DNA of 14,180 nt from Geobacter sp. (GCA_003857395.1 RPRC01000166.1:1-14180), one strand, 5' to 3'. Positions 7,097 to 14,011 are shown, counted from the stretch's first letter. The notes: a model not told the origin generated them from the letters alone. Made by a program: numbers and translations.

Positions 7097-8107
7097 TCAG
7101 GAATTTGAGTGCCGTGATGCGCTGATTTCTATCCTTTCAGGAACCGAAAACACCTTCATTTTCTCCGACGTTGCAAAGCAGCACAAGGTCACATTCGAAC
7201 GGCGCGCGCTGTCGATGCCGGAACTGACCGGAGCCGCCTTGGAGATGACCAGCGGGATGCCGGCCCGGGCCGCCTTCATGACCATACCGGCCGGCTGTCT
7301 GCCCGACGAGACCAGGAACATCTTCGACAGATCGTCGCCATTGAGCACCGCCATGCCGACCACCTTGTCGATGGCGTTGTGCCGGCCGATGTCCAGCGCC
7401 TTGTACCTCAGCCTGCCGCTTGCGTCCACCAGACTTGCGGTGTGGGCACCTCCGGTCCGGTCCTGGACCTCGTCGTAGAGGTATTTCATGCTTTCCAGCA
7501 GGACTTTGCTGCTGAAGGTCTGTTCCAGCGGCAGGTGGATGTTTTCGTCACGCGTGTCCCAGTTGATGCCGATGCAGCCGGAAGACCTGAGTTCATGCCA
7601 GATGTTGAAGTGCTCGAAGGACCGTATCTGCAGGAGCACCCAGTTGCCCTTTTCTTCAATGCTTTCAAGGTCGCTCCTGCCCTTGATGGCGCCCTCGGTC
7701 ACCAGGAAGCCGAGGGCTAGTTCCTTGTGGAAGTCCGGGGTCGTGACGATGGAGGAGAGTTTGCTGCCGTTGACGATCAGTTCGATGGTTTCCTCGACCA
7801 TCACCGGGTCCGTTGCCGGTTCAGCGCCCTCGCGGCTGATCCTGGTGGAAGAATAATCTTTGACCGGATCCAGAGGGCTGCTGTGGCGGGGGTTGTTTTC
7901 CACCCTCAGGACGTAATGGTCATCCTTCTTTTCCAGTCCCAGCAGTCGATGGCCTTCGTCCGTAAGGCTTCGCGGGACGTTTTTTACCGGTTCCCCTTCA
8001 TCCAGCAGAATTTCCACCATTTCCCCGGGATCGATCATTTCCAGTGCAAGTTTGATTTTAATGAAATTTGTCGGGCAGGAGACGCCGCGGAGATCTAAAG
8101 TTTGCAT
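7097..8107 (-). CDS. fdhD: TusA-FdhD fusion, formate dehydrogenase accessory sulfurtransferase
   Basis: A 336-aa cytoplasmic protein. Residues 1-75 are a TusA-like sulfur-carrier domain with the active-site motif SCP (Cys11). Residues about 95-336 are FdhD, which passes sulfur to the molybdenum/tungsten cofactor of formate dehydrogenase. FdhD marks include ELALGFLVTEG (129-139), DIGRHNAIDKV (239-249), SSGR (267-270) and AGIPLVISKAAPVSS (282-296). The usual CxxC loop reads CIGI, with only Cys178 kept. In E. coli, sulfur comes from the desulfurase IscS to FdhD; a fused carrier domain would shorten such a relay (inference). The start at 8107 has GGAGG (8112-8116) 4 nt away; a frame open further to 8206 lacks TusA features. 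The nearby selC fits a Sec-containing formate dehydrogenase elsewhere in the genome. Confidence 0.9.
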   Translation of the reverse strand: MQTLDLRGVSCPTNFIKIKLALEMIDPGEMVEILLDEGEPVKNVPRSLTDEGHRLLGLEKKDDHYVLRVENNPRHSSPLDPVKDYSSTRISREGAEPATDPVMVEETIELIVNGSKLSSIVTTPDFHKELALGFLVTEGAIKGRSDLESIEEKGNWVLLQIRSFEHFNIWHELRSSGCIGINWDTRDENIHLPLEQTFSSKVLLESMKYLYDEVQDRTGGAHTASLVDASGRLRYKALDIGRHNAIDKVVGMAVLNGDDLSKMFLVSSGRQPAGMVMKAARAGIPLVISKAAPVSSGIDSARRSNVTLCCFATSEKMKVFSVPERIEISASRHSNS

Positions 8108-8196
8108 TGTACCTCCAGGGTGCCGGATTACTGCTGAAGAAACGGGACACGTCGCCGGCAGGTGGCACGTGGTGAGAAACCTCATCTTTCCATGGC

Positions 8197-8226
8197 ACGG
8201 TATCACGTGTGGCTGACGGCTGTCAA
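8197..8226 (-). promoter_or_regulatory. Candidate promoter for fdhD
   Basis: On the minus strand a perfect -35, TTGACA (8226-8221), is followed after 18 nt by TACCGT (8202-8197), preceded by TGA as an extended -10. The -10 itself matches the consensus at only 3 of 6 bases. It would give a leader of about 80 nt. Confidence 0.4.
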
Positions 8227-8348
8227 TTCAATAGCCGCAAGGCTTGAGAGGCGTGTGGACCGGCGGGAAGGAGAAGGTCGCAGGGAAAGCTGGGTGCCGG
8301 TAAAAGTCCTGGTTTCGGGTTACTTCCTGTTCTGTAGCGAGCGGCATA

Positions 8349-8377
8349 TTGTCGGCAATCGATAAAAACGATAGATT
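8349..8377 (+). promoter_or_regulatory. Candidate promoter for the Fe-S gene
   Basis: TTGTCG (8349-8354) and TAGATT (8372-8377) are 17 bp apart and each match the sigma-70 consensus at 4 of 6 bases. Transcription would begin about 80 nt ahead of the Fe-S gene. Confidence 0.33.
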
Positions 8378-8464
8378 CTATTGATTGTAGTACTATTTTC
8401 AATTTGACTTACGGCTCATGGGTCTTGTAGGTACTGTAGCCGTAGCAGCCTGATTCATTAAAAT

Positions 8465-8908
8465 ATGGCCGCTTTATCAAAGGAATCTTCGATTACTATG
8501 AAAACCGAAATCGGGCGGGAGAGAGGGGCGGGGCGACTGGAAGAGGTGCAGCGGCAGGTGAGTGAAAAGTGTGTTTCCTGCGGGATTTGTACGGAGTATT
8601 GCCAATTCCTGAAGACCTACGGAACGCCTCGAAGTTTGGCCCGATCATATTCTCACCAGTGTGCACAGGATCTTGTTACTCCTTTCGAATGCAGCCTCTG
8701 CAACCTTTGTTCTACCGTCTGTCCTGAACAAGTGTCTCCCCGGAGGATGTTTCTGGAGATGAGAAGGGAAGCCGTCCGTAGCGGGAAAGGAATCTTTGCA
8801 GAACATGCCAGGCTGCTGAGCTTTGAAAGAAAAGGCACTTCACGACGATTCAGCTGGCAGGGACTCTGGAAAGCAACAGTTCAGACGACTTGGGAAAGCA
8901 TGATGTAA
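8465..8908 (+). CDS. Two-cluster 4Fe-4S protein, probably C-terminally truncated
   Basis: A 147-aa soluble protein with two 4Fe-4S binding motifs: Cys36/39/42/46 (CVSCGICTEYC) and Cys76/79/82/86 (CSLCNLCSTVCP). The spacing and the intervening YGTPRSLA stretch resemble the N-terminal half of larger Fe-S oxidoreductase subunits of the HdrC/GlpC kind, which relay electrons. In relatives I recall from Geobacter-type bacteria, the stretch after EMRREAV and the ERKGTS segment continues into cysteine-rich CCG domains. Here the protein changes character after FSW (129-131) and stops within 16 residues, which suggests a deletion or frameshift. Neither ATG 8465 nor the in-frame ATG 8498 has a well-spaced ribosome site (AAAGGA at 8479-8484 is 13 nt from the latter). 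Function is unassigned beyond probable electron transfer. Confidence 0.7.
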   Translation: MAALSKESSITMKTEIGRERGAGRLEEVQRQVSEKCVSCGICTEYCQFLKTYGTPRSLARSYSHQCAQDLVTPFECSLCNLCSTVCPEQVSPRRMFLEMRREAVRSGKGIFAEHARLLSFERKGTSRRFSWQGLWKATVQTTWESMM

Positions 8909-9147
8909 CTCTCGGCTACAGGTTGAATCCAGCCTGGGGGATTGGGGCAAGCTGCACCCCGGAGATCTATGGTCAGTGTCCTGCCGCTGTTGCCACCTAT
9001 TCCCAGGCTGTAACCTGCCAGTTGCGTTAAGGGAAGCTTTTCAGCTCGGGAAATACGTGCTATTGGTAGAAGCGATTGACAATCTTTTATTCAGTATGGT
9101 GGGCTGACAGCGTGACAACCCGCCACGCATTTCCCGGGGGTATGCCC

Positions 9148-10053
9148 ATGAACCTGAAACAGCTGGAAGTATTTATCGCCGTTGCCGAAAGCGGCAGCTT
9201 TTCCCGTGCCGCGGAAATCACTTTTCTTACCCAGTCAACCGTAAGTCAGCATGTCTCATCGCTGGAAAGCGAGTTTGACCTGAAGCTGCTGGACCGGACC
9301 GGGAAAGGTGCCCTTCTCACCGAGGCCGGCAAGATTCTTCTTCTCCATGCCCGGCGTGTAGCGGCGGAAGCGCGGGATCTTCCCTTGGCTCTGAACCGTT
9401 TCCGGGGGCTGGAGCAAGTTGTTCTGAAAGTCGGCGGCAGCAATATTCCAGCCTGTTACATACTACCGGAGTGTATCCCTTCTTTTCAGGAGCAGCATCC
9501 CGGCGTGATGATCAGTCTTTTGCAAGGCGACAGCCGGGAAACGCTCGATCGGCTGAAGCGTGAAGAGGTCGAGTTTGTGCTGGTCGGCAGCCGTTTCACG
9601 GAGAAGGGTTTTCTCCATAGACCTCTGACTCTCGATACAATCTCCCTGGTGGTTCCCGCTGGTCATCCCTGGGCAGGACGGGACTATATCCTTCCGGAAA
9701 ATCTTCTTGAGGAGCCGCTCATTTTCCGCGAGCCGGGATCGGGAACGGACAGGACCTTTCGTGATCAGCTGGCAAAAATGGGCTTTGCGCCCGATCAGCT
9801 GAAAGTATCCATGCAGCTTGGCAGCAATGAGGCTGTCAAGCAGGCGATACTGAACAATGCCGGAATATCCTTTCTTTCCGAACTGTCGGTGAGAAAAGAG
9901 TGCGAGCGCGGGGAGCTGTTTGTGGTCAACGTCAAGGGTATAACGATTTTTCGCCATTTTTATCTGGTTACCCATCAGGGAAGAGAGCTCTCCCCGGCTG
10001 CCGAAGCTTTCAGTACCCGTATTCTCGGGCATTTTCACTCCGAAAAGTTCTAG
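9148..10053 (+). CDS. LysR-family regulator, selenium-metabolism-associated type
   Basis: A 301-aa LysR-type transcription factor. An N-terminal winged helix-turn-helix (residues 1-60, recognition region about 28-41, TQSTVSQHVSSLE) is followed by a linker helix and a periplasmic-binding-protein-like effector domain (about 90-295). The N-terminus, MNLKQLEVFIAVAESGSFSRAAE, including LLDRTGKGALLTEAG (47-61), closely resembles proteins that NCBI names 'selenium metabolism-associated LysR family transcriptional regulator' (from memory). The selC gene 225 nt downstream supports that reading. ATG 9148 is chosen because the protein then starts as LysR proteins normally do and GGGGG (9136-9140) lies 7 nt upstream; the TTG at 9076 and ATG at 9142 are less likely. 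The effector and target genes cannot be read from the sequence. Confidence 0.82.
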   Translation: MNLKQLEVFIAVAESGSFSRAAEITFLTQSTVSQHVSSLESEFDLKLLDRTGKGALLTEAGKILLLHARRVAAEARDLPLALNRFRGLEQVVLKVGGSNIPACYILPECIPSFQEQHPGVMISLLQGDSRETLDRLKREEVEFVLVGSRFTEKGFLHRPLTLDTISLVVPAGHPWAGRDYILPENLLEEPLIFREPGSGTDRTFRDQLAKMGFAPDQLKVSMQLGSNEAVKQAILNNAGISFLSELSVRKECERGELFVVNVKGITIFRHFYLVTHQGRELSPAAEAFSTRILGHFHSEKF

Positions 10054-10219
10054 CCATCACCGGTGGTGCCGGTTACTGATTGTGTTTTTGCGGGTTTCGT
10101 GGCCCCTGCCAATCAGTGTTGCAGCTGTGCCTGAGCCACGCACTGGCTCCTGGCCGCCAAGCAGATTCATTGGTAGATTTCCCTGCGACATTGCATGCCG
10201 GTACGTTTCAGATAAGTGA

Positions 10220-10248
10220 TTGCATAATTCGAATCGATGGGCTAGTAT
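10220..10248 (+). promoter_or_regulatory. Candidate promoter for selC
   Basis: TTGCAT (10220-10225) and TAGTAT (10243-10248) are 17 bp apart. The -10 matches at 4 of 6 bases and the -35 at 3 of 6. Transcription would begin about 20 nt before the mature tRNA, a usual distance. Confidence 0.42.
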
Positions 10249-10277
10249 TTATCTCCCTTGCAGGAGATTCCCACTAC

Positions 10278-10375
10278 GGAAGCGCGTCGGTCGCTGGTGG
10301 GCCGCCCGGTCTTCAAAACCGGTGTGGGGGGTGAGAAACTTCCCGGGTGGGTTCGATTCCCATGCGCTTCCGCCA
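10278..10375 (+). tRNA. selC: tRNA-Sec (anticodon UCA)
   Basis: A 98-nt tRNA gene for selenocysteine, charged with serine, converted to Sec by SelA and delivered by SelB at UGA codons. An 8-bp acceptor stem (GGAAGCGC 10278-10285 with GCGCTTCC 10364-10371) replaces the usual 7 bp. The anticodon arm is CCGGT (10306-10310), loop CTTCAAA and ACCGG (10318-10322), with TCA at 10313-10315. A long variable arm and a GGTTCGATTCC T-loop follow, then discriminator G and an encoded CCA (10373-10375). The long acceptor stem, UCA anticodon and large variable arm together are specific to tRNA-Sec. Its 3' end marks the change to AT-rich island DNA. Confidence 0.97.
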
Positions 10376-10386
10376 TAATAAAAACA

Positions 10387-10422
10387 GGGGCTTAGGTGAT
10401 TATTTGCTTAGGCCCCTTTTTT
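10387..10422 (+). terminator. Rho-independent terminator of selC
   Basis: GGGGCTTAGGT (10387-10397) pairs with GCTTAGGCCCC (10406-10416), an 11-bp stem including four G-T wobbles, closed by an 8-nt loop and followed by six T (10417-10422). It lies 11 nt past the tRNA's CCA. Confidence 0.85.
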
Positions 10423-10588
10423 GTGTCCAAAGTAGGTTGATGCAGCTTTTGACGCAGATGATGTGATAAGGTCTGCTGGCTAAGTCTGACATTACCTGAA
10501 ATACCATTCGCTCCTTAACCCATGTACATGCTCTTATATATCACCATTCTGGGCAACCTTGTGCCTCTCCTTAGTTAACAAACTATGT
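10423..10588. other. Left junction of the post-selC island, no gene seen
   Basis: A gene-free stretch between the selC terminator and the fic operators. Base composition drops toward AT from here on. I see no integrase, no repeat of the tRNA 3' end and no recognisable insertion-sequence end; the matching att copy, if it exists, must lie beyond the right edge. Confidence 0.4.
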
Positions 10589-10656
10589 AACTAAAATAAC
10601 AGTTGCGTTATTTTAGTTTTTGCGTAAAATCTAAAATAACGATCGTGCTTATTTTA
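10589..10656. promoter_or_regulatory. Two palindromic operators flanking the fic promoter
   Basis: Palindrome 1 has perfect 12-bp arms, AACTAAAATAAC (10589-10600) and GTTATTTTAGTT (10607-10618). Palindrome 2 has arms TAAAATAA (10632-10639) and TTATTTTA (10649-10656). All four half-sites share TAAAATAA. A promoter fits between them: -35 TTGCGT (10603-10608), 16-bp spacer, -10 TAAAAT (10625-10630, 5 of 6 consensus). Palindrome 1 thus covers the -35 and palindrome 2 covers the start point, as expected for a repressor site. The Fic protein's own winged helix is the obvious candidate ligand. Confidence 0.6.
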
Positions 10657-10678
10657 CTTTCGGATTGAGGTGACTGAT

Positions 10679-11803
10679 ATGAAAAACTTCCAGTCTGGCC
10701 GCTGCATTCAGCAAGGCCATTATAAAAGTTTTCAGCCAAACCATATCAACCGAGCCTGGCAGCTGGATAGCATGGAATTGATTAACTTGCTTGGGCAGGC
10801 CGATCGCGAATTGGGGCGATTGGATATGTATTCAGACTATATCCCTAACATCGACCTGTTCATCCGAATGCTTGTACTTAAGGAGGCTACTCAGTCAAGC
10901 AGGATTGAAGGTACACAGACGAAAATGGAAGAGGCACTAATGGAAAAAGAAGATGTCGCTCTCGACAAGAGGGACGACTGGGAAGAGGTGCAAAATTATG
11001 TGATCGCCATGAATGAGGCGATTGAAAAATTGCAGGTACTTCCTTTTTCGTCGAGACTGATTAAAGAAACGCATAAAACCTTGCTCCAAGGTGTTCGCGG
11101 TGAACATAAACAGCCGGGCGAGTTCAGGAGGAGCCAGAACTGGATTGGCGGGGCAACAATAAACGATGCGGTTTTTGTGCCTCCCGTACACACGTCTGTT
11201 GATGAGTTGATAGGCGATATTGAGCAGTTTGTGCATAATGACAGGTATTATTTTCCTGAATTGTTAAAAATTGCACTCATGCATTACCAATTTGAGACAA
11301 TCCACCCCTTTCTGGATGGCAACGGCCGAGTTGGGCGGTTGCTGATTACTTTGTACTTGGTCAGTAAGGGGATTTTAAAAAAACCGATTCTGTACCTGTC
11401 GGATTATTTCGAACGTAATCGGACCCTTTATTATGATAACCTGATGCGGGTGAGAGAAAAAAACGATGTGCTCCAATGGTTCAAGTTTTTTTTGGTTGGT
11501 ATGATTGAAACCGCAAAAAGTGGTATAGCAACGTTTGATAACATTCTCAAGCTGCAAAAGCAGGTAGAAGCCCAGATACATACTCTCGGAAGCAGAGCGG
11601 CGAATGCCCAAAAGGTTGTCAATTATTTATATCAGCGCCCATTGATTCATGCTGCAAAAGTGGGCGAGGTGACGGGAATATCGCCAGCATCGGCCTACAA
11701 ACTAATTGCCGATCTGGAGCAATTCGAGATCCTGCAAGAAATTACCGGGGGAAAGCGCGGTAAGCAATATGTATTTCCCAGCTATTTGCACTTATTTAAA
11801 TAA
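10679..11803 (+). CDS. Class II Fic protein with C-terminal winged helix
   Basis: A 374-aa cytoplasmic Fic protein, the family that usually transfers AMP from ATP to target hydroxyls. The N-terminal domain carries the autoinhibitory motif SSRIEG (73-78, pattern [S/T]xxxE[G/N]), marking class II, in which inhibition is intramolecular. The Fic core has HPFLDGNGRVGR (209-220), with catalytic His209 and all nucleotide-binding residues intact. Residues about 310-370 form a winged-helix DNA-binding domain (KVGEVTGISPASAYKLIADLE). The architecture and length match the Shewanella SoFic type. ATG 10679 has GAGG (10667-10670) 8 nt upstream; a GTG at 10670 is an alternative. No separate antitoxin gene adjoins it, as expected for class II. 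The targets are unknown; the operators upstream suggest self-regulation. Confidence 0.92.
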   Translation: MKNFQSGRCIQQGHYKSFQPNHINRAWQLDSMELINLLGQADRELGRLDMYSDYIPNIDLFIRMLVLKEATQSSRIEGTQTKMEEALMEKEDVALDKRDDWEEVQNYVIAMNEAIEKLQVLPFSSRLIKETHKTLLQGVRGEHKQPGEFRRSQNWIGGATINDAVFVPPVHTSVDELIGDIEQFVHNDRYYFPELLKIALMHYQFETIHPFLDGNGRVGRLLITLYLVSKGILKKPILYLSDYFERNRTLYYDNLMRVREKNDVLQWFKFFLVGMIETAKSGIATFDNILKLQKQVEAQIHTLGSRAANAQKVVNYLYQRPLIHAAKVGEVTGISPASAYKLIADLEQFEILQEITGGKRGKQYVFPSYLHLFK

Positions 11804-11830
11804 TTGACTCATATCGGCATGTTGAATACT

Positions 11831-11869
11831 CACTGGTAGTGTAGGTGGCCAACAAAACCAGTGTTTTTT
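11831..11869 (+). terminator. Rho-independent terminator after fic
   Basis: CACTGGT (11831-11837) pairs perfectly with ACCAGTG (11857-11863) around a 19-nt loop and is followed by six T (11864-11869). It separates fic from the downstream nuclease genes and overlaps the TTG at 11868, making that TTG an unlikely start codon. Confidence 0.7.
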
Positions 11870-11897
11870 GAAGAAATTACTAATCCTGGATTATCTT
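11868..11897 (+). promoter_or_regulatory. Candidate promoter for the nuclease gene set
   Basis: TTGAAG (11868-11873) and TATCTT (11892-11897), 18 bp apart, each match the sigma-70 consensus at 4 of 6 bases. Transcription would start just before the AGAGGT ribosome site at 11915. A promoter is expected here because a terminator lies directly upstream. Confidence 0.35.
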
Positions 11898-11924
11898 CCC
11901 GAACTCTTTACTTCAGAGGTCTCA

Positions 11925-12929
11925 ATGCCTTCAAGTATACAGCAGGCAATCAATTTTCTTGAAACGCAGTGGTCTAGCATCAATGACAATAAAATAAAGG
12001 GAATTTTAGCTGAATTGGCTTTCAAATCCTTTCTGAATCAGCAGGGAATTCACTTTATCCCGGGTGGCTGGATCATGAGCCCCGGCAACAAAACGATCAC
12101 TCAGGTACCGGCTCGGGAAAAGGTGTGCTTACTGCCTCGTAATGCTCCCTTTTCATGGCAAGCTGCGAGCACTAATGCTGCTGCCCCTGTTACTCCAGCT
12201 GAAATATCTGCTTATAATTACTTCAGGCAGGTGGGAGTAACAACATACCTTGTCTGTCCTTCTAATATTGTCGAAGCAGATTTTGCAATACCCCAACCAA
12301 GTCACAGGGCTGTACGTGCCAGTTATCCCAAAAGCTATCATCTCGATTTCATGAGTATATCTCCGAATGGCCAGCTTCAGTCCAATCCTGTTGCAACAGT
12401 TTTTCAGGCTTTCCCCGTCAGAAACGGAAACTCGGGCCTCCGCTGTTCACAATTGAACAGGATTGCAGCCAGTCAAGCGCCGTGGAATGATAGTGAGGCA
12501 ATTGCGAGGTTGTTCTGGTTTGAATACACAAGGTATTTCGTTCAAATAGATTATCTGGTTTCAAATATTGACGGGATCCATTTTATCATTGTCCCATCTG
12601 GATCATGCATTCCTGTAGAGCTCAAGAGTAAAACAGTGGCTAACGACACTCTCTTGGGAGACTGGTTCGGGATAGACATGGGTCCATTTGCAAAACTGGC
12701 CTTTTTTACCGCCAATTCGATGAATACCGACGCGCTTTATGTAGTTCAGGAGGTTGATTCCGACCGGAATCATGTTGAATGGTATGGCATCAGATTTACT
12801 GAACTTGTCAAATCCTGCTCATGGGTTTGGCAGGCAGGGGGTAAGGGCATGATGGGTGGAGCATCAAGCACATACAAGATACCTAAAGCCGCCTTTACAC
12901 AACTCGCTGAACTATTTCCCACCCTTTAA
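11925..12929 (+). CDS. Unrecognised protein with PD-(D/E)XK nuclease-like pattern
   Basis: A 334-aa protein I cannot assign to a named family. Near the N-terminus KGILAELAFKSFL has the glycine-glutamate helix often seen ahead of PD-(D/E)XK nuclease cores. Further on, Asp209 and Asp216 (NIDG) are followed by a hydrophobic strand and ELK (Glu232, Lys234), which fits the D...ExK catalytic arrangement of restriction-type nucleases. No methyltransferase, helicase or membrane segment is seen. ATG 11925 follows AGAGGT (11915-11920) by 4 nt; the frame extends to a TTG at 11868, but that lies in a terminator's T-run and lacks a ribosome site. The next gene starts 16 nt downstream, so the two are probably co-transcribed. 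A sequence-specific endonuclease is a reasonable inference, not a demonstrated one. Confidence 0.55.
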   Translation: MPSSIQQAINFLETQWSSINDNKIKGILAELAFKSFLNQQGIHFIPGGWIMSPGNKTITQVPAREKVCLLPRNAPFSWQAASTNAAAPVTPAEISAYNYFRQVGVTTYLVCPSNIVEADFAIPQPSHRAVRASYPKSYHLDFMSISPNGQLQSNPVATVFQAFPVRNGNSGLRCSQLNRIAASQAPWNDSEAIARLFWFEYTRYFVQIDYLVSNIDGIHFIIVPSGSCIPVELKSKTVANDTLLGDWFGIDMGPFAKLAFFTANSMNTDALYVVQEVDSDRNHVEWYGIRFTELVKSCSWVWQAGGKGMMGGASSTYKIPKAAFTQLAELFPTL

Positions 12930-12945
12930 TTTCTGGAGGACTACT

Positions 12946-13266
12946 ATGGCGCTTGATATTTTCATAATGTCAGATCAGCCGGAAACATGTCGCCAATGTG
13001 GCACTAGAACTGAATTCGCAGATTTTAGTAGGGGCAAACAAATACACGAATGCAGCAATTGTTATTTTACATACTGGCTTGAAGATGGCACAGTCCCGTG
13101 TGTCAATTGTAGCTCTACAGATGTAATGGAAGATGTTTTTGATGGTCTCCTTAATGATATTCCTAGCGTCTGGTGTAAATCTTGCGGAACACTTTATCAT
13201 CGTGATGAAGACATAATCTTGGGCAACATTGCACCAACATATGTATTGGGTAAAAGTTATGAATAA
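12946..13266 (+). CDS. Small protein with four CxxC pairs (putative double zinc ribbon)
   Basis: A 106-aa protein with four CxxC knuckles: Cys15/18, Cys36/39, Cys52/55 and Cys77/80. Eight cysteines in this spacing would make two zinc ribbons, each of two knuckles, as found in proteins that bind nucleic acid or scaffold complexes. A predominantly acidic stretch (58-72) lies between the third and fourth knuckles. I recognise no named family. The start is secure: GGAGGA (12935-12940) lies 5 nt before ATG 12946. It sits between two nuclease-like genes and overlaps the next start by 8 nt, suggesting coupled synthesis with the HNH protein and a possible accessory or specificity role. Confidence 0.7.
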   Translation: MALDIFIMSDQPETCRQCGTRTEFADFSRGKQIHECSNCYFTYWLEDGTVPCVNCSSTDVMEDVFDGLLNDIPSVWCKSCGTLYHRDEDIILGNIAPTYVLGKSYE

Positions 13267-14011
13267 ATGGACCGTTGAAGAACTGACACTTGCCCTTGCA
13301 CTTTACTGCCAGCTTCCTTTCGGAAAAATGCACTCGCGGAATCAGGACATTATTCGCTTGGCAGTAAAAATAGGTCGAACACCATCAGCTGTTGCTATGA
13401 AGTTGGTAAATTTCGCCAGCCTTGACCCGGAAATTGTCAATTCGGGCAGACGTGGTCTCGGTAATGCTTCAGCACTGGACAGACAGGTTTGGGAAAAGTT
13501 CCAAAATAATTGGGATGGGGAAATATCCAGTGTGGCTGATCAACTTGTCACCGTTGCCGAAGTAAAGGCGGAAGAGCTAGAGGAAGACCTGCCGTTGCCC
13601 GTTGACACTACGCGCAAAGCAGAAGTTGAAGTAAGGAAAAAACAACACATTTTCAGACGAATGATTTTGAGCAGTTATGTCAGTGTATGCTGTATGAGCG
13701 GTTTAACTGAGCCACGGCTCCTTGTGGCAAGTCACATTATGCCATGGAACAGAAGCAACGAAAATCGCCTAAATCCACGAAATGGTCTCTGTTTATCGGT
13801 TCTTCATGACAAGGCATATGATAGAGGTTTGTTGACTGTTCTCCCAGACTACTCAATAGCCGTGTCATCTGAAATCAGTAAATTACGAGACGATAAATTT
13901 ATTCAGGAAACTTTGATCTCTTACCATGGAAAACAGATTACCATGCCTGAAAAATTTCACCCAGATCCATACTTTCTCACTTGGCATAACGTAAATATTT
14001 TTAAAACTTAG
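13259..14011 (+). CDS. HNH endonuclease
   Basis: A 250-aa protein. The N-terminal part (1-80: WTVEELTLALALYCQLPFGK, then RTPSAVAMKLVNFASLDP) is a helical DNA-binding-type domain often found ahead of this HNH module. A charged linker (about 100-130) follows. The C-terminal HNH domain (about 135-245) has SHIMPW with His159, NGLCLS with Asn175 and HDKAYDRGL with His183 and Asp188, so the metal-binding and catalytic set looks intact. It ends with the PDPYFLTWH segment usual for the family, so the protein is complete. ATG 13259 overlaps the zinc-ribbon gene by 8 nt. Such proteins are commonly annotated as restriction-type endonucleases; no cognate methyltransferase is visible here. Cleavage specificity is unknown. 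Confidence 0.88.
   Translation: MNKWTVEELTLALALYCQLPFGKMHSRNQDIIRLAVKIGRTPSAVAMKLVNFASLDPEIVNSGRRGLGNASALDRQVWEKFQNNWDGEISSVADQLVTVAEVKAEELEEDLPLPVDTTRKAEVEVRKKQHIFRRMILSSYVSVCCMSGLTEPRLLVASHIMPWNRSNENRLNPRNGLCLSVLHDKAYDRGLLTVLPDYSIAVSSEISKLRDDKFIQETLISYHGKQITMPEKFHPDPYFLTWHNVNIFKT

Larger units (their letters stand above)
8108..8464. other. Divergent intergenic region between fdhD and the Fe-S gene
   Basis: A 357-nt gap between two divergently transcribed genes. It carries candidate promoters in both directions, listed separately. The stretch 8355-8400 is AT-rich with short repeated pieces (AATCGAT, ACGATAGAT, TATTGATT) that could bind a regulator. A 67-codon open frame at 8162-8365 has no ribosome site and no protein-like composition, so I do not call it. 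Confidence 0.5.

Noticed and set aside
7379..8098. Long plus-strand open frames opposite fdhD
   Set aside because: They are antisense readings of a GC-rich, well-recognised minus-strand gene and show no motifs of their own.
8162..8365. 67-codon open frame between fdhD and the Fe-S gene
   Set aside because: No ribosome site, arginine-rich low-information translation, and it overlaps the predicted fdhD promoter.
9076..9104. TTGACA at 9076 as a LysR promoter -35
   Set aside because: No acceptable -10 lies at 16-18 bp; the best match, TATGGT, is only 13 bp away.
10059..10088. Terminator after the LysR gene (ACCGG/CCGGT hairpin)
   Set aside because: The stem is only 5 bp and the T-run is about 10 nt away, too weak to call.
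10080..10334. 84-codon open frame running into selC
   Set aside because: It overlaps the tRNA-Sec gene and the selC promoter and has no recognisable protein features.
10589..10622. Palindrome 1 before fic as a transcription terminator
   Set aside because: The stem is almost all A-T, no gene ends nearby, and an identical half-site recurs in palindrome 2, which fits an operator better.
11868..11924. TTG start at 11868 for the nuclease-like gene
   Set aside because: It lies in the T-run of the fic terminator and has no ribosome site, whereas ATG 11925 has AGAGGT 4 nt upstream.
13996..14011. Programmed -1 frameshift joining the HNH gene to the MvaI/BcnI-like core
   Set aside because: The T5A4 tract looks slippery, but the zero-frame codons TTT AAA do not allow both tRNAs to re-pair, and the -1 frame meets TAA at 14002. 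The HNH protein also already has a normal C-terminus.
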